This document shows positions 31,742 to 42,752 of a stretch of 64,000 nucleotides of DNA, in pieces. The translations under genes were made by a program, and so were the position numbers. How positions within the stretch are numbered: the first letter of the stretch is position 1; each line of letters begins with the position of its first letter. The DNA comes from Vibrio echinoideorum (GTDB taxonomy: Bacteria; Pseudomonadota; Gammaproteobacteria; Enterobacterales; Vibrionaceae): positions 1,178,001 through 1,242,000 of the forward strand of contig NZ_AP025483.1 of the NCBI RefSeq assembly GCF_024347455.1, in the 5' to 3' direction. The notes beneath the pieces are model-generated. The model worked only from the letters and a program-made list of their open reading frames with translations, did no database searches and was not told where the DNA came from.

Positions 31742-32626
31742 TTAAAACATCGAGATTTGATGGTTGCCTTTCTGAGCTGGAAATTGAGCAAGATCGGGCA
31801 ATAATAATGACGTGCTTTCAGTGACTTGCTTTTGTAGCTGCTGATAGATAGCGACTGCAAGTTCGGGGGAGTGATTATTGTCTGGGGTGTGGATCATCAA
31901 ATAAGGTTGTTTACCTTCAGCAAGCCAGTTCGGGATTTTGGCAAACCAAGGTTTAAAGAATTCGATGTTAGGCTTTTGGTCAGGGTGGCCAATAAAGCGA
32001 ATCATTGGATTATTGGCGGTCGCAATAGCATGAACGGGAACGCGCGGCTTTTTCTGATGCGCATCGATCACCGCTTCAGTGGTTGGTGGTGCGGAGAAAA
32101 CTGGGCGACTATCCATAATAATACGATTAATGCCTTCTTCAACGAGCCATTGATTGAAGCGTTTTTCGGCGTCGCTTTTGTCAAAGAAACCAAGATGACG
32201 AACTTCAACACCAAGCTGCATGTCTTTCGGGAATAATGTACAAAATTTTTGTAGGGCAGGGAGCATGCTTGGTTCAAAGCTGTGTGGTAGTTGAATCGTC
32301 CACTGGCCAATGCGATCGTGCAGTGGCGACATGGTCATTAGAAACTCTTTGAGTTCGGCTTGGCAGTGCCTGAGTTGCTGCTGGTGGGTGATGAATTTAG
32401 GCAGTTTGAAGGTAAATTTGAAATCATCATGACTCGCTGCTTTCCAGTTGTGAACGGTTGACATACTAGGCGTGGCATAGAACGTCGTATTCCCTTCAAC
32501 CGTATGAAAAACTTGGGTGTACTTTTCTAGGCGCTCAGCCGGTTTCGTCCCTTTACCATAGAACTGACTTTGCCACTCAGAATGAGACCACATGGTTAAT
32601 CCAAGTCTTAGAGGTAAAGTTGCCAT
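31742..32626 (-). CDS. yecE: DUF72 (YecE-like) protein
   Basis: 294 residues, TIM-barrel-like DUF72 family. It resembles E. coli YecE through LTMWSHSEW, VEGNTTFYATP, MSPLHDRIGQ, GVEVRHLGFF, IIMDSRPV and LMIHTPDN. Function is unknown. The ATG at 32626 has GGTGAG six bases upstream and aligns with the YecE terminus; in-frame ATGs at 32647 and 32677 add residues with no family match. In enterics yecE sits near cmoAB and aspS, as here. The soluble acidic barrel has no signal peptide. Confidence 0.85.
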   Translation of the reverse strand: MATLPLRLGLTMWSHSEWQSQFYGKGTKPAERLEKYTQVFHTVEGNTTFYATPSMSTVHNWKAASHDDFKFTFKLPKFITHQQQLRHCQAELKEFLMTMSPLHDRIGQWTIQLPHSFEPSMLPALQKFCTLFPKDMQLGVEVRHLGFFDKSDAEKRFNQWLVEEGINRIIMDSRPVFSAPPTTEAVIDAHQKKPRVPVHAIATANNPMIRFIGHPDQKPNIEFFKPWFAKIPNWLAEGKQPYLMIHTPDNNHSPELAVAIYQQLQKQVTESTSLLLPDLAQFPAQKGNHQISMF

Positions 32627-32956
32627 CGTTATCTCACCGTTAGTCATCACGCTATTTATCTTCGCGTCGTTAGTCATTACAAAAAGTTTTAGTTGAAGCG
32701 CAAATCTACTGTACGAGACTTTTGCCGATTAAGGTACTTTCGAGATATAATTCTGCCAATTTTTTCGGTTTTGATGAATCTTTGCGCACTTGATGGGCTA
32801 AAAAGCAGCAAAGCCAGATAAAACACAATATATTCGATCGCGGAAGGTCGATTTTAAATGAGTTTCCGCGTATAAATGTTTCTTTGCTTTGTAGGTTAGG
32901 TATGACCACCTGCAGCTTCGAAATTAGTAAATTATTAAGAGATTGGGAAATTCATT
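32627..32956. other. Divergent intergenic region yecE-aspS
   Basis: About 330 bases holding the promoters for yecE (-) and aspS (+). An open frame on the minus strand at 32706-32909 has no recognisable family and weak coding character. The aspS start has TTAAGAGATTGGGAAATTC upstream. I see no T-box or other named leader. Confidence 0.4.
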
Positions 32957-34729
32957 ATGCGTACCCATTACTGTGGTAACCTGAACAAGTCCCTGGCGGG
33001 ACAAACTGTAGAATTGTGCGGCTGGGTAAATCGTCGCCGTGATTTAGGCGGTCTTATCTTTATTGATATGCGTGACCGTGAAGGCGTAGTTCAGGTTGTT
33101 GTCGATCCAGATATGAAAGATATCTTTGAAATCGCTAGCCAACTGCGTAATGAATTCTGCATCAAGTTTACGGGTGAAGTACGTGTTCGTCCTGACAGCC
33201 AAGTAAACAAAGACATGTCGACAGGTGAAGTTGAACTTTACGCGACAGGCCTAGAAATCATCAACCGTTCAGAAGCGCTTCCATTAGATTTCAACCAAAC
33301 GAACTCTGAAGAGCAGCGTCTTAAATACCGTTACATCGATCTTCGTCGTCCAGAAATGAGTGACCGCATCAAACTTCGTGCACGAGCTTCTAGCTTCGTT
33401 CGCCGTTTCCTTGATGAGAACCTATTCCTAGATATCGAAACGCCAGTACTAACTAAAGCAACGCCAGAAGGTGCTCGTGATTACCTAGTGCCAAGCCGCG
33501 TTCACAAGGGTAGCTTCTACGCACTTCCTCAATCTCCTCAGCTGTTCAAGCAACTGCTGATGATGTCTGGTTTTGACCGTTACTACCAAATCGTTAAATG
33601 TTTCCGTGATGAAGATTTACGTGCTGACCGTCAGCCTGAATTTACTCAAATCGATATCGAAACATCATTCCTATCTTCTCAAGAAGTTCGTGGTATCACT
33701 GAGAAACTTGTTCACGATATGTGGAAAGAGCTTCTAGATGTTGAACTGGGTCAATTCCCAGTAATGCCTTTCTCTGAAGCGATTCGTCGTTTTGGTTCTG
33801 ATAAGCCAGATCTACGTAACCCACTAGAGCTAGTTGATGTTGCTGACCTACTGAAAGACGTAGAGTTTAAAGTATTCTCTGGTCCTGCGAACGACGAGAA
33901 AGGTCGCGTAGCAGTAATCCGTGTTCCGGGTGGCGCTAAGCTAACTCGTAAGCAAATCGATGGTTACGCAGAGCACGTAGGTATCTACGGCGCGAAAGGT
34001 CTTGCTTGGATGAAGGTTAACGACCGTGCTGCAGGCATGGAAGGTATCCAATCTCCAGTCGCTAAGTTCCTAAACGAAGATGTGATTAACGGCATTCTTG
34101 AGCGTACTCAAGCTGAATCTGGCGACATCATTCTATTTGGTGCAGATAAAGCGAACATTGTTTCTGAAGCAATGGGCGCACTTCGTATCAAACTAGGTGA
34201 TGACTTAGAGCTAACAGATAAGAAAGCTTGGGCTCCACTTTGGGTTATTGATTTCCCAATGTTTGAAGAAGATGGTGAAGGCAACCTACACGCTATGCAC
34301 CACCCATTCACATCGCCTCTAGGTATGAATGCAGAAGAGCTAAAAGCAAACCCAGCAGCAGCTAATTCTGATGCATACGACATGGTAATCAACGGCTACG
34401 AAGTAGGCGGTGGTTCTGTACGTATTCATAACGCAGAAATGCAAACAGCGGTATTTGGTATCCTAGGTATCGAAGCACAAGAGCAACAAGAGAAGTTCGG
34501 CTTCCTACTTGAAGCGCTTAAGTACGGAACTCCACCACACGCAGGTTTAGCGTTCGGTCTTGACCGTCTAGCAATGCTTCTTTGTGGTACAGAGAACATC
34601 CGTGACGTTATCGCATTCCCGAAAACAACGGCTGCAGCATGTCTACTAACAGACGCGCCAAGCCTAGCAAATCCAGCATCGCTGGAAGAGCTAGCAATCG
34701 CAGTTAAATTAGCGAAGAAAGAAGGCTAA
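32957..34729 (+). CDS. aspS: Aspartyl-tRNA synthetase
   Basis: 590 residues, identical in length to E. coli AspRS. An N-terminal OB-fold anticodon-binding domain (about 1-110, [23 protein letters not shown]) precedes the class II catalytic core: motif 2 region [18 protein letters not shown] near 215-235, the bacterial insertion domain (about 285-420), and motif 3 [13 protein letters not shown] near 530-542. It charges tRNA-Asp with aspartate. Terminator follows 35 bases after the stop. Confidence 0.99.
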   Translation: MRTHYCGNLNKSLAGQTVELCGWVNRRRDLGGLIFIDMRDREGVVQVVVDPDMKDIFEIASQLRNEFCIKFTGEVRVRPDSQVNKDMSTGEVELYATGLEIINRSEALPLDFNQTNSEEQRLKYRYIDLRRPEMSDRIKLRARASSFVRRFLDENLFLDIETPVLTKATPEGARDYLVPSRVHKGSFYALPQSPQLFKQLLMMSGFDRYYQIVKCFRDEDLRADRQPEFTQIDIETSFLSSQEVRGITEKLVHDMWKELLDVELGQFPVMPFSEAIRRFGSDKPDLRNPLELVDVADLLKDVEFKVFSGPANDEKGRVAVIRVPGGAKLTRKQIDGYAEHVGIYGAKGLAWMKVNDRAAGMEGIQSPVAKFLNEDVINGILERTQAESGDIILFGADKANIVSEAMGALRIKLGDDLELTDKKAWAPLWVIDFPMFEEDGEGNLHAMHHPFTSPLGMNAEELKANPAAANSDAYDMVINGYEVGGGSVRIHNAEMQTAVFGILGIEAQEQQEKFGFLLEALKYGTPPHAGLAFGLDRLAMLLCGTENIRDVIAFPKTTAAACLLTDAPSLANPASLEELAIAVKLAKKEG

Positions 34730-34764
34730 TCAAACGATTAAGCTAAACTTTCGATAGAACAACG

Positions 34765-34796
34765 AAATGCCCGTTAATTTAACGGGCATTTTTTTT
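34765..34796 (+). terminator. aspS terminator
   Basis: Stem AAATGCCCGTTA/TAACGGGCATTT (34765-34776 with 34780-34791), then T-run. Confidence 0.93.
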
Positions 34797-34856
34797 ATCG
34801 TCAGATATACTAAGCCAATGAACAAAAGCATGTATAAATAATCAGTATTTGAAGTT

Positions 34857-35378
34857 ATGTCTATTATATTAGGGATCGATCCTGGCTCACGCATTACCGG
34901 TTATGGCGTTATTCGTCAAAACGGCCGTCATCTGTATTACTTAGGTAGTGGTTGTATCCGCATGTCAGAAAAAGAACTGCCAGGTCGACTTAAGCAGATC
35001 TATGCAGGTGTGAGCGAAATCATTACTCAGTTTCAGCCAGATGTATTCGCGATAGAGCAGGTCTTTATGGCGAAGAATGCTGATTCTGCACTTAAGCTCG
35101 GACAAGCTCGTGGTAGCGCGATTGTGGCGGCGGTTAACGCTGATCTACCAGTGCATGAGTACGCCGCTCGTCTAATCAAGCAAGCCGTAACAGGTAATGG
35201 CGGTGCCGATAAGTTAATGGTTCAGAACATGGTGATGAGCATGCTTAAATTACCTGCCAAACCACAGGCTGATGCCGCCGATGCTCTAGGCGTAGCAATC
35301 ACTCACGCTAACACCAATAAAACGCTGATCGCACTTGCTGGCAAAGCAACAGGTGCGAAAAAAGGCCGTTACCGTTAA
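34857..35378 (+). CDS. ruvC: Holliday junction resolvase RuvC
   Basis: 173 residues, the E. coli length. The RNase H-like core begins [12 protein letters not shown] with the first catalytic Asp (residue 8); the second acid is in [15 protein letters not shown] (near 67) and the pair [10 protein letters not shown] near the C-terminus supplies the remaining acids. It cleaves four-way junctions with RuvAB. It is separated from ruvA by a chemoreceptor gene, an unusual insertion. A hairpin (35399-35419) without a T-tract lies after the stop. Confidence 0.97.
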   Translation: MSIILGIDPGSRITGYGVIRQNGRHLYYLGSGCIRMSEKELPGRLKQIYAGVSEIITQFQPDVFAIEQVFMAKNADSALKLGQARGSAIVAAVNADLPVHEYAARLIKQAVTGNGGADKLMVQNMVMSMLKLPAKPQADAADALGVAITHANTNKTLIALAGKATGAKKGRYR

Positions 35379-35588
35379 TCCATTCTAAGTCATTGTTGGG
35401 CTCTTTATTCTTAAGAGCCTAACCTTCTAATTCCTTCTACTGCAAAACAATCAACACACCATAATCACAGTTAAATCCTTGATGAAATGAGATCTTTCGA
35501 ACAGATCTTTGATAAGAATATTGCGTCCTATTTAACATGTTATTAACATTGGTCGGAGGTCTTACAAGTTAATCAAGGATGATCACTG

Positions 35589-37049
35589 ATGAACCCTATA
35601 AAGCTGTGGCGCGCGTTGTTTCTACCCAATCGTACCAAATGGAGTAACAACGAAGTCAGGCAAGCCGATATCTTATTACTCTTCACTTTTATCGCATTCT
35701 TCGTAGGTGTGTATAGCTTCTTAAAATGGACAAAGCACGAAGAGCCGTTGCTTGTTGTTACTTCCGTATTTCTTATCGTATTTGAACTGATCTCGGCGCT
35801 TCTATTACGCATCACGAGTAAGCCTAGCCTTGCATTGAATTTTGGTTTTGTTGGTATGGCGGTACACGCACTTAATATCATCTATCAAAGCGGTGGTGTT
35901 GTTGCTTCAACTCAAGCTTACTGGGTACCTTTGCTGGTGGTTGCTTTCTTTTTATCTGGGACTCGAATTGTCGCCTTGGTGTGGAGTGGGTTGGTTATCG
36001 GTGTTTCGCTGGTGATGACTTCAGCTCACCTTAAAGGGTTTGAGTTTCCGCAGTTAGTGCTCACTCCGGAAGCCGTAGTCGTTGAAACATGGTCTGGTGT
36101 GATTATGCCGCTCGTTGTTATTTGTATTGCTCAAGCTTTTACGGCTAAGCAAAAAGAGGTGGCGATAGAAATGGCAGAGGATGCAATTTCAGAAAGCCAG
36201 CAGATAGCGAATCAAGCGACCCAGAGTGAGGGACAACTCTCAATTGTACTTGACCAAGCTAACTCGAACTCTGAAAGCCTACAGGACGTTTCGGTGCATT
36301 TGGATCAGCAGTCACAAGACTTGCATGCTCAAGTCGAAGTGTTGAATATCAATTGTGAATCTCAGGCGAGTGCCGCCGAGCAGATGAGCCAACAGCTTCA
36401 CCAAATGACCCAAGGAATAGAAGAATCAAACTCATTTGTGGGAGAACTGAAAGATCGCAGTGAAGCGGTAGGAACGAAAGCGCAAAAGAGCTCTGAGTCA
36501 TTAGAAGCTTCGACCAGTGCAATCAGTCAAATTATTCAAAGCAATCAAGAGATAATGAAAGTTGCTGATCTTATTACTTCCGTAGCCGAACAAACCAATT
36601 TATTGGCACTCAACGCCGCGATAGAAGCCGCTCGCGCAGGCGAACAGGGAAGAGGGTTTGCTGTGGTGGCTGATCAAGTGAGAGAGCTGTCTGCGAAAAG
36701 TAGTCATTCAGCGATAGAGATTCGAACCTTGCTGGACCGCAGTAAAGAGGAAGTTGAACATGGCAGAAACATTATTGAAATCACGGCTAATGAAATGAAC
36801 GACATCATATCGGAGGTTCAAACTATCTCGACCGATGTCAATCAACTGACCGATATTATGGCGATGCAAATGGGCTCTCTAAAAGAACTCGACCTGGCGA
36901 GTTCAGAGGTCGCACAAAGCGTTGCAGAAACCAAATCCGTGTCGGGTTTAGTCGCGAATTATGGCTCTGAACTCACTGGTCATGTTACCTCGGTGAAAGA
37001 ATTGGTCGAAAGCTTGAACAGCGTGGTTTCACAAGCGAAGCAAGCTTAA
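35589..37049 (+). CDS. Methyl-accepting chemotaxis protein with integral-membrane sensor part
   Basis: 486 residues. The first ~190 residues contain about six hydrophobic helices (near 28-48, 54-73, 79-98, 107-128, 132-150, 167-185) and no sizeable periplasmic loop, so the sensor part is within the membrane. There is no obvious HAMP domain. A signalling coiled coil follows; the tip is [20 protein letters not shown] near residues 333-352, the CheA/CheW-binding hairpin. Ligand unknown; proton motive force, membrane state or a partner protein are possible. It sits between ruvC and ruvA in the same direction with its own terminator, so it is a self-contained unit. Confidence 0.9.
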   Translation: MNPIKLWRALFLPNRTKWSNNEVRQADILLLFTFIAFFVGVYSFLKWTKHEEPLLVVTSVFLIVFELISALLLRITSKPSLALNFGFVGMAVHALNIIYQSGGVVASTQAYWVPLLVVAFFLSGTRIVALVWSGLVIGVSLVMTSAHLKGFEFPQLVLTPEAVVVETWSGVIMPLVVICIAQAFTAKQKEVAIEMAEDAISESQQIANQATQSEGQLSIVLDQANSNSESLQDVSVHLDQQSQDLHAQVEVLNINCESQASAAEQMSQQLHQMTQGIEESNSFVGELKDRSEAVGTKAQKSSESLEASTSAISQIIQSNQEIMKVADLITSVAEQTNLLALNAAIEAARAGEQGRGFAVVADQVRELSAKSSHSAIEIRTLLDRSKEEVEHGRNIIEITANEMNDIISEVQTISTDVNQLTDIMAMQMGSLKELDLASSEVAQSVAETKSVSGLVANYGSELTGHVTSVKELVESLNSVVSQAKQA

Positions 37050-37070
37050 ATAAATCGCCTTAATAAACAC

Positions 37071-37099
37071 AAAGAACTGGATAAGCATCCAGTTCTTTT
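37071..37099 (+). terminator. Chemoreceptor gene terminator
   Basis: Perfect 12-bp stem (37071-37082 with 37087-37098), loop AAGC, T-rich end. Confidence 0.85.
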
Positions 37100-37141
37100 A
37101 TACTCTGTCCCTCAAATTAAATTCCATCGAGAGAGTGAATT

Positions 37142-37753
37142 GTGATCGGACGTCTACGCGGTACATTAATAGAAAAACAGCCACCAGAATTATTAATCGA
37201 AGTGAGTGGTGTTGGTTATGAAGTACAAATGCCAATGAGCTGTTTTTATGAATTACCGAACGTGGGCGAAGAAGCAATTATCTACACTCATTTTGTGGTT
37301 CGTGAAGATGCGCAACTACTTTATGGTTTTAATACTGTTAAAGAGCGTGCCTTGTTCCGTGAAGTGATCAAAGCGAATGGTGTTGGCCCTAAACTTGGCC
37401 TTGGTATTCTTTCGGGAATGACAGCAAGTCAATTCGTTCAAAGTGTTGAGCGCGAAGATATTTCGACACTTGTTAAACTTCCGGGCGTTGGTAAGAAAAC
37501 CGCCGAACGTCTTGTCGTTGAAATGAAAGATCGCCTGAAAGGGTGGGGTGCTGGTGATTTGTTTACTCCAGCAACTGATGCAGCACCAATGGACTCGATG
37601 CCAACCGTGCATGACGCTGAAGAAGAAGCGGTAAGTGCTCTACTTGCATTGGGTTATAAGCCGACTCAAGCTTCTAAGGTTGTCGCTCAAGTGGCCAAAG
37701 ATGGCATGACGAGCGAACAGCTGATTCGCGAAGCACTGAAGTCGATGGTTTAA
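37142..37753 (+). CDS. ruvA: Holliday junction branch migration protein RuvA
   Basis: 203 residues, the E. coli length. It starts with GTG ([18 protein letters not shown]), preceded by GAGAG. Domain I is an OB fold, domain II has two helix-hairpin-helix motifs ([12 protein letters not shown] near 78-90 and [13 protein letters not shown] near 116-128), and the C-terminal domain III (about 155-203) contacts RuvB. RuvA tetramers bind the junction and load RuvB. ruvB follows after 103 bases. Confidence 0.98.
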   Translation: MIGRLRGTLIEKQPPELLIEVSGVGYEVQMPMSCFYELPNVGEEAIIYTHFVVREDAQLLYGFNTVKERALFREVIKANGVGPKLGLGILSGMTASQFVQSVEREDISTLVKLPGVGKKTAERLVVEMKDRLKGWGAGDLFTPATDAAPMDSMPTVHDAEEEAVSALLALGYKPTQASKVVAQVAKDGMTSEQLIREALKSMV

Positions 37754-37856
37754 TACCTTATATACTTGTTCTAGAAAATAGACTCATTCACTTTGCCTTT
37801 ACACAGAGTCAAGAAGCGCAGAGTCAGTAAGAGCAGAGTTAGGAATAACAGAATTT

Positions 37857-38873
37857 ATGATTGAAGCCGATCGCCTGATTGCACCGGATAACCCAGTATT
37901 CAAAGATGAAGATGTCATTGATCGTGCAATTCGCCCTAAAGCACTTTCCGACTATCAAGGTCAGGATCACGTTCGTAACCAGATGGAGATTTTCATTCAA
38001 GCAGCGCAAATGCGAAATGAAGCTCTGGATCACCTGTTGATTTTTGGCCCTCCGGGCTTAGGTAAAACCACGCTTGCGAACATTGTTGCCAATGAAATGG
38101 ATGTGAGCATCCGTACCACTTCGGGACCGGTATTGGAGAAGGCGGGCGATTTAGCGGCGCTATTAACCAACCTTGAAGAAAATGATGTGCTTTTCATTGA
38201 TGAAATCCACCGTTTGAGCCCTGTGGTTGAAGAGGTGCTTTATCCTGCGATGGAAGACTACCAATTGGACATCATGATTGGTGAAGGTCCAGCAGCGCGC
38301 TCTATTAAAATCGATTTACCTCCGTTTACGTTGATCGGCGCGACAACACGTGCTGGGTCGCTAACTTCTCCATTACGTGACCGTTTTGGGATAACTCAAC
38401 GTCTCGAGTATTACAAAGTAGAAGACCTTCAAAATATCGTTCAGCGCAGTGCAGATTGTCTTGGGCTTTCACTGGAGTCGGAAGGGGCGTTAGAAATTGC
38501 TCGCCGAGCACGCGGTACACCGCGTATTGCTAACCGATTGCTGCGTCGTGTCCGTGACTACGCGGAAGTAAAGGGTGATGGACATATCTGTCCTGATGTC
38601 GCTGACAAAGCACTCAACATGCTGGATGTCGACGCGAAAGGTTTTGACTATATGGATAGAAAACTTCTGCTCGCGATTATGGAGAAGTTTGGCGGTGGTC
38701 CTGTGGGTATCGACAACATGGCAGCAGCAATTGGTGAAGAGAAAGACACCATTGAAGACGTATTGGAACCCTACTTAATCCAACAAGGTTATCTGCAAAG
38801 AACCCCACGAGGCCGAATTGCTACCGACAGAGCGTATTTACACTTCGGAATAGATAAACCTTCTAATCGTTAA
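37857..38873 (+). CDS. ruvB: Holliday junction ATP-dependent helicase RuvB
   Basis: 338 residues. AAA+ motor with Walker [10 protein letters not shown] at residues 64-72, Walker [10 protein letters not shown] near 112-120, sensor I GATTRAG, and an arginine-finger region SPLRDRFG; a C-terminal winged helix (about 260-335) contacts DNA. It drives branch migration as hexameric rings flanking RuvA. It ends with a terminator 13 bases downstream. Confidence 0.98.
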   Translation: MIEADRLIAPDNPVFKDEDVIDRAIRPKALSDYQGQDHVRNQMEIFIQAAQMRNEALDHLLIFGPPGLGKTTLANIVANEMDVSIRTTSGPVLEKAGDLAALLTNLEENDVLFIDEIHRLSPVVEEVLYPAMEDYQLDIMIGEGPAARSIKIDLPPFTLIGATTRAGSLTSPLRDRFGITQRLEYYKVEDLQNIVQRSADCLGLSLESEGALEIARRARGTPRIANRLLRRVRDYAEVKGDGHICPDVADKALNMLDVDAKGFDYMDRKLLLAIMEKFGGGPVGIDNMAAAIGEEKDTIEDVLEPYLIQQGYLQRTPRGRIATDRAYLHFGIDKPSNR

Positions 38874-38886
38874 ATTATTCATTTTT

Positions 38887-38920
38887 AAAGATCCCAGTTG
38901 CATAAGCGCTGGGATTTTTT
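38887..38920 (+). terminator. ruvAB terminator
   Basis: Stem ATCCCAG/CTGGGAT with an 11-base loop and T-run. Confidence 0.85.
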
Positions 38921-39425
38921 GGTTTTTATTGAATAACAACTCTTTGAGCGAGTCGATAAAAAGTCTGAATATCAGGATTCAAAAATGGAAACTTTGATTT
39001 CGAGTTTGATTTAGGTAACAAAAAATGAAATAAGTTGTCATATGTTTTGTTAATACTTTATAGGTAGTTGTAGTTTGTATGTTGAAACGGTGCTGAGCTT
39101 TTGTCACAGATATCATGCGCTGTTATTAACAGAGGCCAAATTGGTGTGATTTTAATCATGATTGTTCAAAAATAACTCTAATTTGCTGGAATAAAATTGA
39201 TACAAATCAACGCAAGGTTCTCCTATAAACCTTTTGAAACATACTGATTTTACCAGTAATATTAGCGCCAGCTATATTAGCTCATGCTTAACAATAATCT
39301 AACTATAACGGTACGTTTTTGCTACAAATTTCAATTTGTAATAACAATTACACAAATTGTTTTAACATGGATTTTTGCGGTGATTAATCACACAAGTGTC
39401 TTTCAGCCGACACAAAGGAGTTACC
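38921..39425 (+). promoter_or_regulatory. cydABX regulatory region
   Basis: About 500 bases, AT-rich. It contains a perfect FNR box (39197-39210), a TATAAA -10-like element at 39224-39229, a perfect 12-base palindrome GTGATTAATCAC (39380-39391) 34 bases before the start codon, and the ribosome site AAAGGAG (39414-39420). A long upstream stretch with runs such as GTTAATACTTTA may hold ArcA sites, but I cannot resolve them by eye. Confidence 0.6.
39197..39210. promoter_or_regulatory. FNR binding site upstream of cydA
   Basis: TTGATACAAATCAA is a perfect match to the FNR consensus TTGAT-N4-ATCAA. It lies about 220 bases before the cydA start. FNR control of cytochrome bd is established in E. 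coli; here the match is by sequence. Confidence 0.85.
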
Positions 39426-41012
39426 ATGATTGATGTTGTTGATCTGTCGCGATTGCAGTTTGCATTCACAGCGATGTATCACTTCCTATTTGTTCCACTG
39501 ACTTTAGGTATGGCATTTCTACTTGCCATTATGGAGTCAGTCTATGTAATGACTGGCAAGCAAATTTACAAGGACATGACCAAGTTCTGGGGTAAATTGT
39601 TTGGTATTAACTTTGCTCTTGGTGTAGCGACAGGCTTAACCATGGAGTTTCAGTTTGGTACTAACTGGTCTTACTATTCTCACTATGTTGGCGACATCTT
39701 TGGTGCACCGCTGGCTATCGAAGCGCTTGTTGCATTCTTCCTAGAGTCTACTTTTGTTGGTCTTTTCTTCTTCGGTTGGGACAGATTGTCAAAGCGTCAA
39801 CACTTAGCGGTAACGTGGTTAGTAGCACTTGGTTCTAACTTCTCTGCGCTTTGGATCTTGGTAGCAAACGGCTGGATGCAAAACCCAGTAGGTGCAGAAT
39901 TTAACTTTGAAACTATGCGTATGGAAATGGTGAGCTTCGCTGAAGTTGTACTAAACCCAGTAGCACAGGTTAAATTCGTACACACAGTGGCGTCTGGTTA
40001 CACTACGGGTGCAATGTTCATCCTTGGTATCAGCTCATACTACATTCTTAAAGGTCGTGACCTTGCCTTTGCTCGTCGTTCTTTTGCGATTGCAGCATCT
40101 TTCGGCATGGCAGCGATCCTGTCAGTTATCGTGCTAGGTGATGAATCTGGTTACGAGCTTGGTGAAGTTCAAAAAGTGAAGCTAGCTGCTGTTGAAGCGG
40201 AGTGGCACACGGAAGAGGCACCAGCCGCATTTACTGTTTTTGGTATTCCAAACCAAGAAACAATGAATACTGACTACGCAATTAAAATTCCTTACGTAAT
40301 GGGTATCATCGCAACACGATCTCTTGATACGGAAGTAACGGGCCTGCGTGACCTACGTGATGACCACGTTGATCGTATCCGCACGGGTATGTACGCATAT
40401 GAGTTGCTTGAAAAACTACGTTCAGGCGACAAATCTGAAGAAAACATTGCAGCTTTCGATGAAGTAAAAGGTGACCTAGGTTACGGCTTGCTCCTTAAGC
40501 GCTACACAGACGACGTTGTTGATGCAACAGAAGACCAAATCCAGATGGCTGCGGATGATTCAATCCCAACAGTTTGGCCTCTGTTCTGGTCATTCCGTCT
40601 GATGGTTGCTTGTGGCTTCATTATGCTGTTTGTATTCGGTGCGGCGTTTGTTCAAACATGTCGTCAGAAGATCGAACAGAAACCATGGGTACTTAAAGCG
40701 GCGCTATTCTCAATTCCACTACCATGGATTGCGATTGAAGCGGGTTGGTTCGTTGCTGAGTTTGGTCGTCAACCATGGGCGGTTGGTGAAATTCTACCGG
40801 TTAACGTTGCAGCATCAGCACTAACTATTGGTCAGCTTTGGACTTCTCTATTCGCAATTCTGGCACTGTACACAGTGTTCCTGATTGCTGAAGTTTACCT
40901 AATGCTGAAATTCGCACGTAAAGGTCCAAGTAGCTTAAAGACAGGCCGTTACCACTTTGAACAAAACGATAACTCTGTTGAAGACAAAGTTAGCCGTTCA
41001 GTCGAAGTATAA
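39426..41012 (+). CDS. cydA: Cytochrome bd ubiquinol oxidase subunit I
   Basis: 528 residues, multi-spanning inner-membrane protein. His19 (in AMYHFLF) is the conserved heme ligand; FVHTVASGY near 185 carries the heme b558 His; the Q-loop lies between about 240 and 330 with [21 protein letters not shown]. With CydB it reduces oxygen with quinol at high affinity. The ATG at 39426 has AAAGGAG five bases upstream; an in-frame start at 39396 adds ten residues without support. The operon continues cydB-cydX-ybgE. Confidence 0.98.
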   Translation: MIDVVDLSRLQFAFTAMYHFLFVPLTLGMAFLLAIMESVYVMTGKQIYKDMTKFWGKLFGINFALGVATGLTMEFQFGTNWSYYSHYVGDIFGAPLAIEALVAFFLESTFVGLFFFGWDRLSKRQHLAVTWLVALGSNFSALWILVANGWMQNPVGAEFNFETMRMEMVSFAEVVLNPVAQVKFVHTVASGYTTGAMFILGISSYYILKGRDLAFARRSFAIAASFGMAAILSVIVLGDESGYELGEVQKVKLAAVEAEWHTEEAPAAFTVFGIPNQETMNTDYAIKIPYVMGIIATRSLDTEVTGLRDLRDDHVDRIRTGMYAYELLEKLRSGDKSEENIAAFDEVKGDLGYGLLLKRYTDDVVDATEDQIQMAADDSIPTVWPLFWSFRLMVACGFIMLFVFGAAFVQTCRQKIEQKPWVLKAALFSIPLPWIAIEAGWFVAEFGRQPWAVGEILPVNVAASALTIGQLWTSLFAILALYTVFLIAEVYLMLKFARKGPSSLKTGRYHFEQNDNSVEDKVSRSVEV

Positions 41013-41025
41013 GTGAGGGAATATT

Positions 41026-42162
41026 ATGTTTGATTACGAAAGCTTACGACTTATTTGGTGGGTGTTGATCGGTGTTCTACTGGTTGGTTTCGCCGTAACT
41101 GATGGCTTCGATATGGGTGTTGCAGCCCTTTCACCGGTTATTGGTAAGAGCGACACTGAACGTCGTATTATGCTCAATACTATTGCCCCTCACTGGGATG
41201 GCAACCAAGTTTGGCTAATTACGGCTGGTGGTGCATTGTTTGCTGCATGGCCTTTGGTTTACGCGACGTCTTTCTCTGGTTTTTACTTCGCAATGTACGC
41301 GACGCTAGCAGCGCTTTGGTTACGACCACTCGCTCTTGATTACCGTTCTAAGATTGAAGATCCAAAATGGCGTAAAACTTGGGACTACGCACTTTGCTTT
41401 AGTGGCACCGTACCGCCAATCATTTTCGGTGTGGCATTTGGTAACCTATTACAGGGTGTACCCTTTGACCTGAACGAATTTATGATGTCTAAATACCATG
41501 GTACGTTCTTCGCTCTGCTAAACCCATTTGCATTGCTTTGTGGTGTGTTGGCCCTGATGTTGTTCGTTATGCAAGGTGCAACATGGCTTCAAATGAAGAC
41601 AACAGAAGAGCTGCACAGCCGCGCTCGTAACGTCGCTCAGATCGCTGGCTTAATTGCTATTGCTCTGTTTGTTATTGGTGGCTTCTGGGTTCAATCTATC
41701 GAAGGCTATGTCATCACGAGTACTATCGATACGTTTGCTGACTCAAACCCACTAAACAAAGAAGTATCACTTCAAGTTGGTGCTTGGATGACAAACTTCG
41801 AAACGTACCCAGCAATGTGGGCTGCGCCGATTCTTGGTGTAGCAATGCCACTGCTTGCAGTGATTGCATCTCGCTTTGAGCGTGGTGGTTTCGCATTCTT
41901 GTTCTCAAGCCTATCTAACGCTGGTGTTATTTTAACGGCTGGTTTTGCAATGTTCCCATTCGTAATGCCATCAAGCCTGAACCCTGACCATAGTTTGACT
42001 ATGTGGGATTCAACAGCAAGTGAGCTAACGCTTGGTCTTATGACTGGAGTTGCGGCGGTAATGGTGCCTGTGATTCTTGGCTACACAACTTGGACATACT
42101 ACAAAATGTTCGGTCGTCTAGATAAGAAACACATCGAAGATAACGACGTTTCAGCTTACTAA
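41026..42162 (+). CDS. cydB: Cytochrome bd ubiquinol oxidase subunit II
   Basis: 378 residues, as in E. coli (379). About eight membrane helices; family motifs include GVLLVGFAVTDGFDMGVAAL and NTIAPHWDGNQVWLITAGGALFAAWP near 50-75. It supports CydA and the heme d site. It begins 13 bases after the cydA stop with GAGGGAATATT as ribosome site. Confidence 0.98.
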   Translation: MFDYESLRLIWWVLIGVLLVGFAVTDGFDMGVAALSPVIGKSDTERRIMLNTIAPHWDGNQVWLITAGGALFAAWPLVYATSFSGFYFAMYATLAALWLRPLALDYRSKIEDPKWRKTWDYALCFSGTVPPIIFGVAFGNLLQGVPFDLNEFMMSKYHGTFFALLNPFALLCGVLALMLFVMQGATWLQMKTTEELHSRARNVAQIAGLIAIALFVIGGFWVQSIEGYVITSTIDTFADSNPLNKEVSLQVGAWMTNFETYPAMWAAPILGVAMPLLAVIASRFERGGFAFLFSSLSNAGVILTAGFAMFPFVMPSSLNPDHSLTMWDSTASELTLGLMTGVAAVMVPVILGYTTWTYYKMFGRLDKKHIEDNDVSAY

Positions 42163-42193
42163 GCTAGAAGTTAAATAACTTAGGAGAAATTTT

Positions 42194-42301
42194 ATGTGGT
42201 ATTTCGCATGGATTTTGGGTGTACTTCTAGCATGTGCATTCGGCATCATCAATGCTCTTTGGCTTGAGCATTCAGAAATGATGGACAAAGACAGTGAGTA
42301 A
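42194..42301 (+). CDS. cydX: Cytochrome bd small subunit CydX
   Basis: A 35-residue single-span protein (MWYFAWILGVLLACAFGIIN, then ALWLEH and an acidic tail). CydX/YbgT proteins are 30-40 residues and stabilise hemes b595/d in the oxidase. The Shine-Dalgarno TAGGAG lies 9 bases upstream. It overlaps ybgE by eight bases. Confidence 0.93.
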   Translation: MWYFAWILGVLLACAFGIINALWLEHSEMMDKDSE

Positions 42302-42596
42302 TCTCGCGGAGCAAGTTGCTAAGCTGCATCAACCAATGGATAAGACTCTGTTAAGAGTTTTATCCCTGATATTGGGTTTCATGCATGTTGGTTTAGTAAT
42401 GTGGGATCCTGAAGCGTATGCGACAAGCATCGGTGGCTTTAATGCGATCATCGGGCCAATGTTTATATGGGCGGTTTGCTCAAGCATGGTTTATGGTATC
42501 GGATTTAAGCCGAGAGCTTGGATGTGGCAACTACTGTTTAGCCCATACGTTTCACTCACAATTTTGCTCTACCTGACAGCGCTACGCCTTATCTAA
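42294..42596 (+). CDS. ybgE: cyd operon protein YbgE
   Basis: 100 residues with three hydrophobic segments (about 20-38, 48-66, 78-98). It starts with GTG within the cydX end (translational coupling). Its place after cydX and before a terminator is the standard cydABX-ybgE order. The role of YbgE is not established; it is presumed an accessory membrane protein of the oxidase. Confidence 0.9.
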   Translation: MSNLAEQVAKLHQPMDKTLLRVLSLILGFMHVGLVMWDPEAYATSIGGFNAIIGPMFIWAVCSSMVYGIGFKPRAWMWQLLFSPYVSLTILLYLTALRLI

Positions 42597-42662
42597 ATAG
42601 GGCAGTGGATTAGGTTTATAACAAAGTAAACTTAGGTAGTTGTTGGGTTTTTAGTCAAAGAG

Positions 42663-42692
42663 AGGTCATCTTAAACAGATGGCCTTTTTTTT
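42663..42692 (+). terminator. cydABX-ybgE terminator
   Basis: Stem AGGTCATCT/AGATGGCCT with one G-U pair and eight T. Confidence 0.85.
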
Positions 42693-42752
42693 CGTCTCTT
42701 AACTCAAAAAATTCACTGTCATATACTATTAATGATAATGAGTTAGGTTATA

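Noticed and set aside
32706..32909. 67-codon minus-strand ORF between yecE and aspS
   Set aside because: No recognisable product; lies in the promoter region of both flanking genes.
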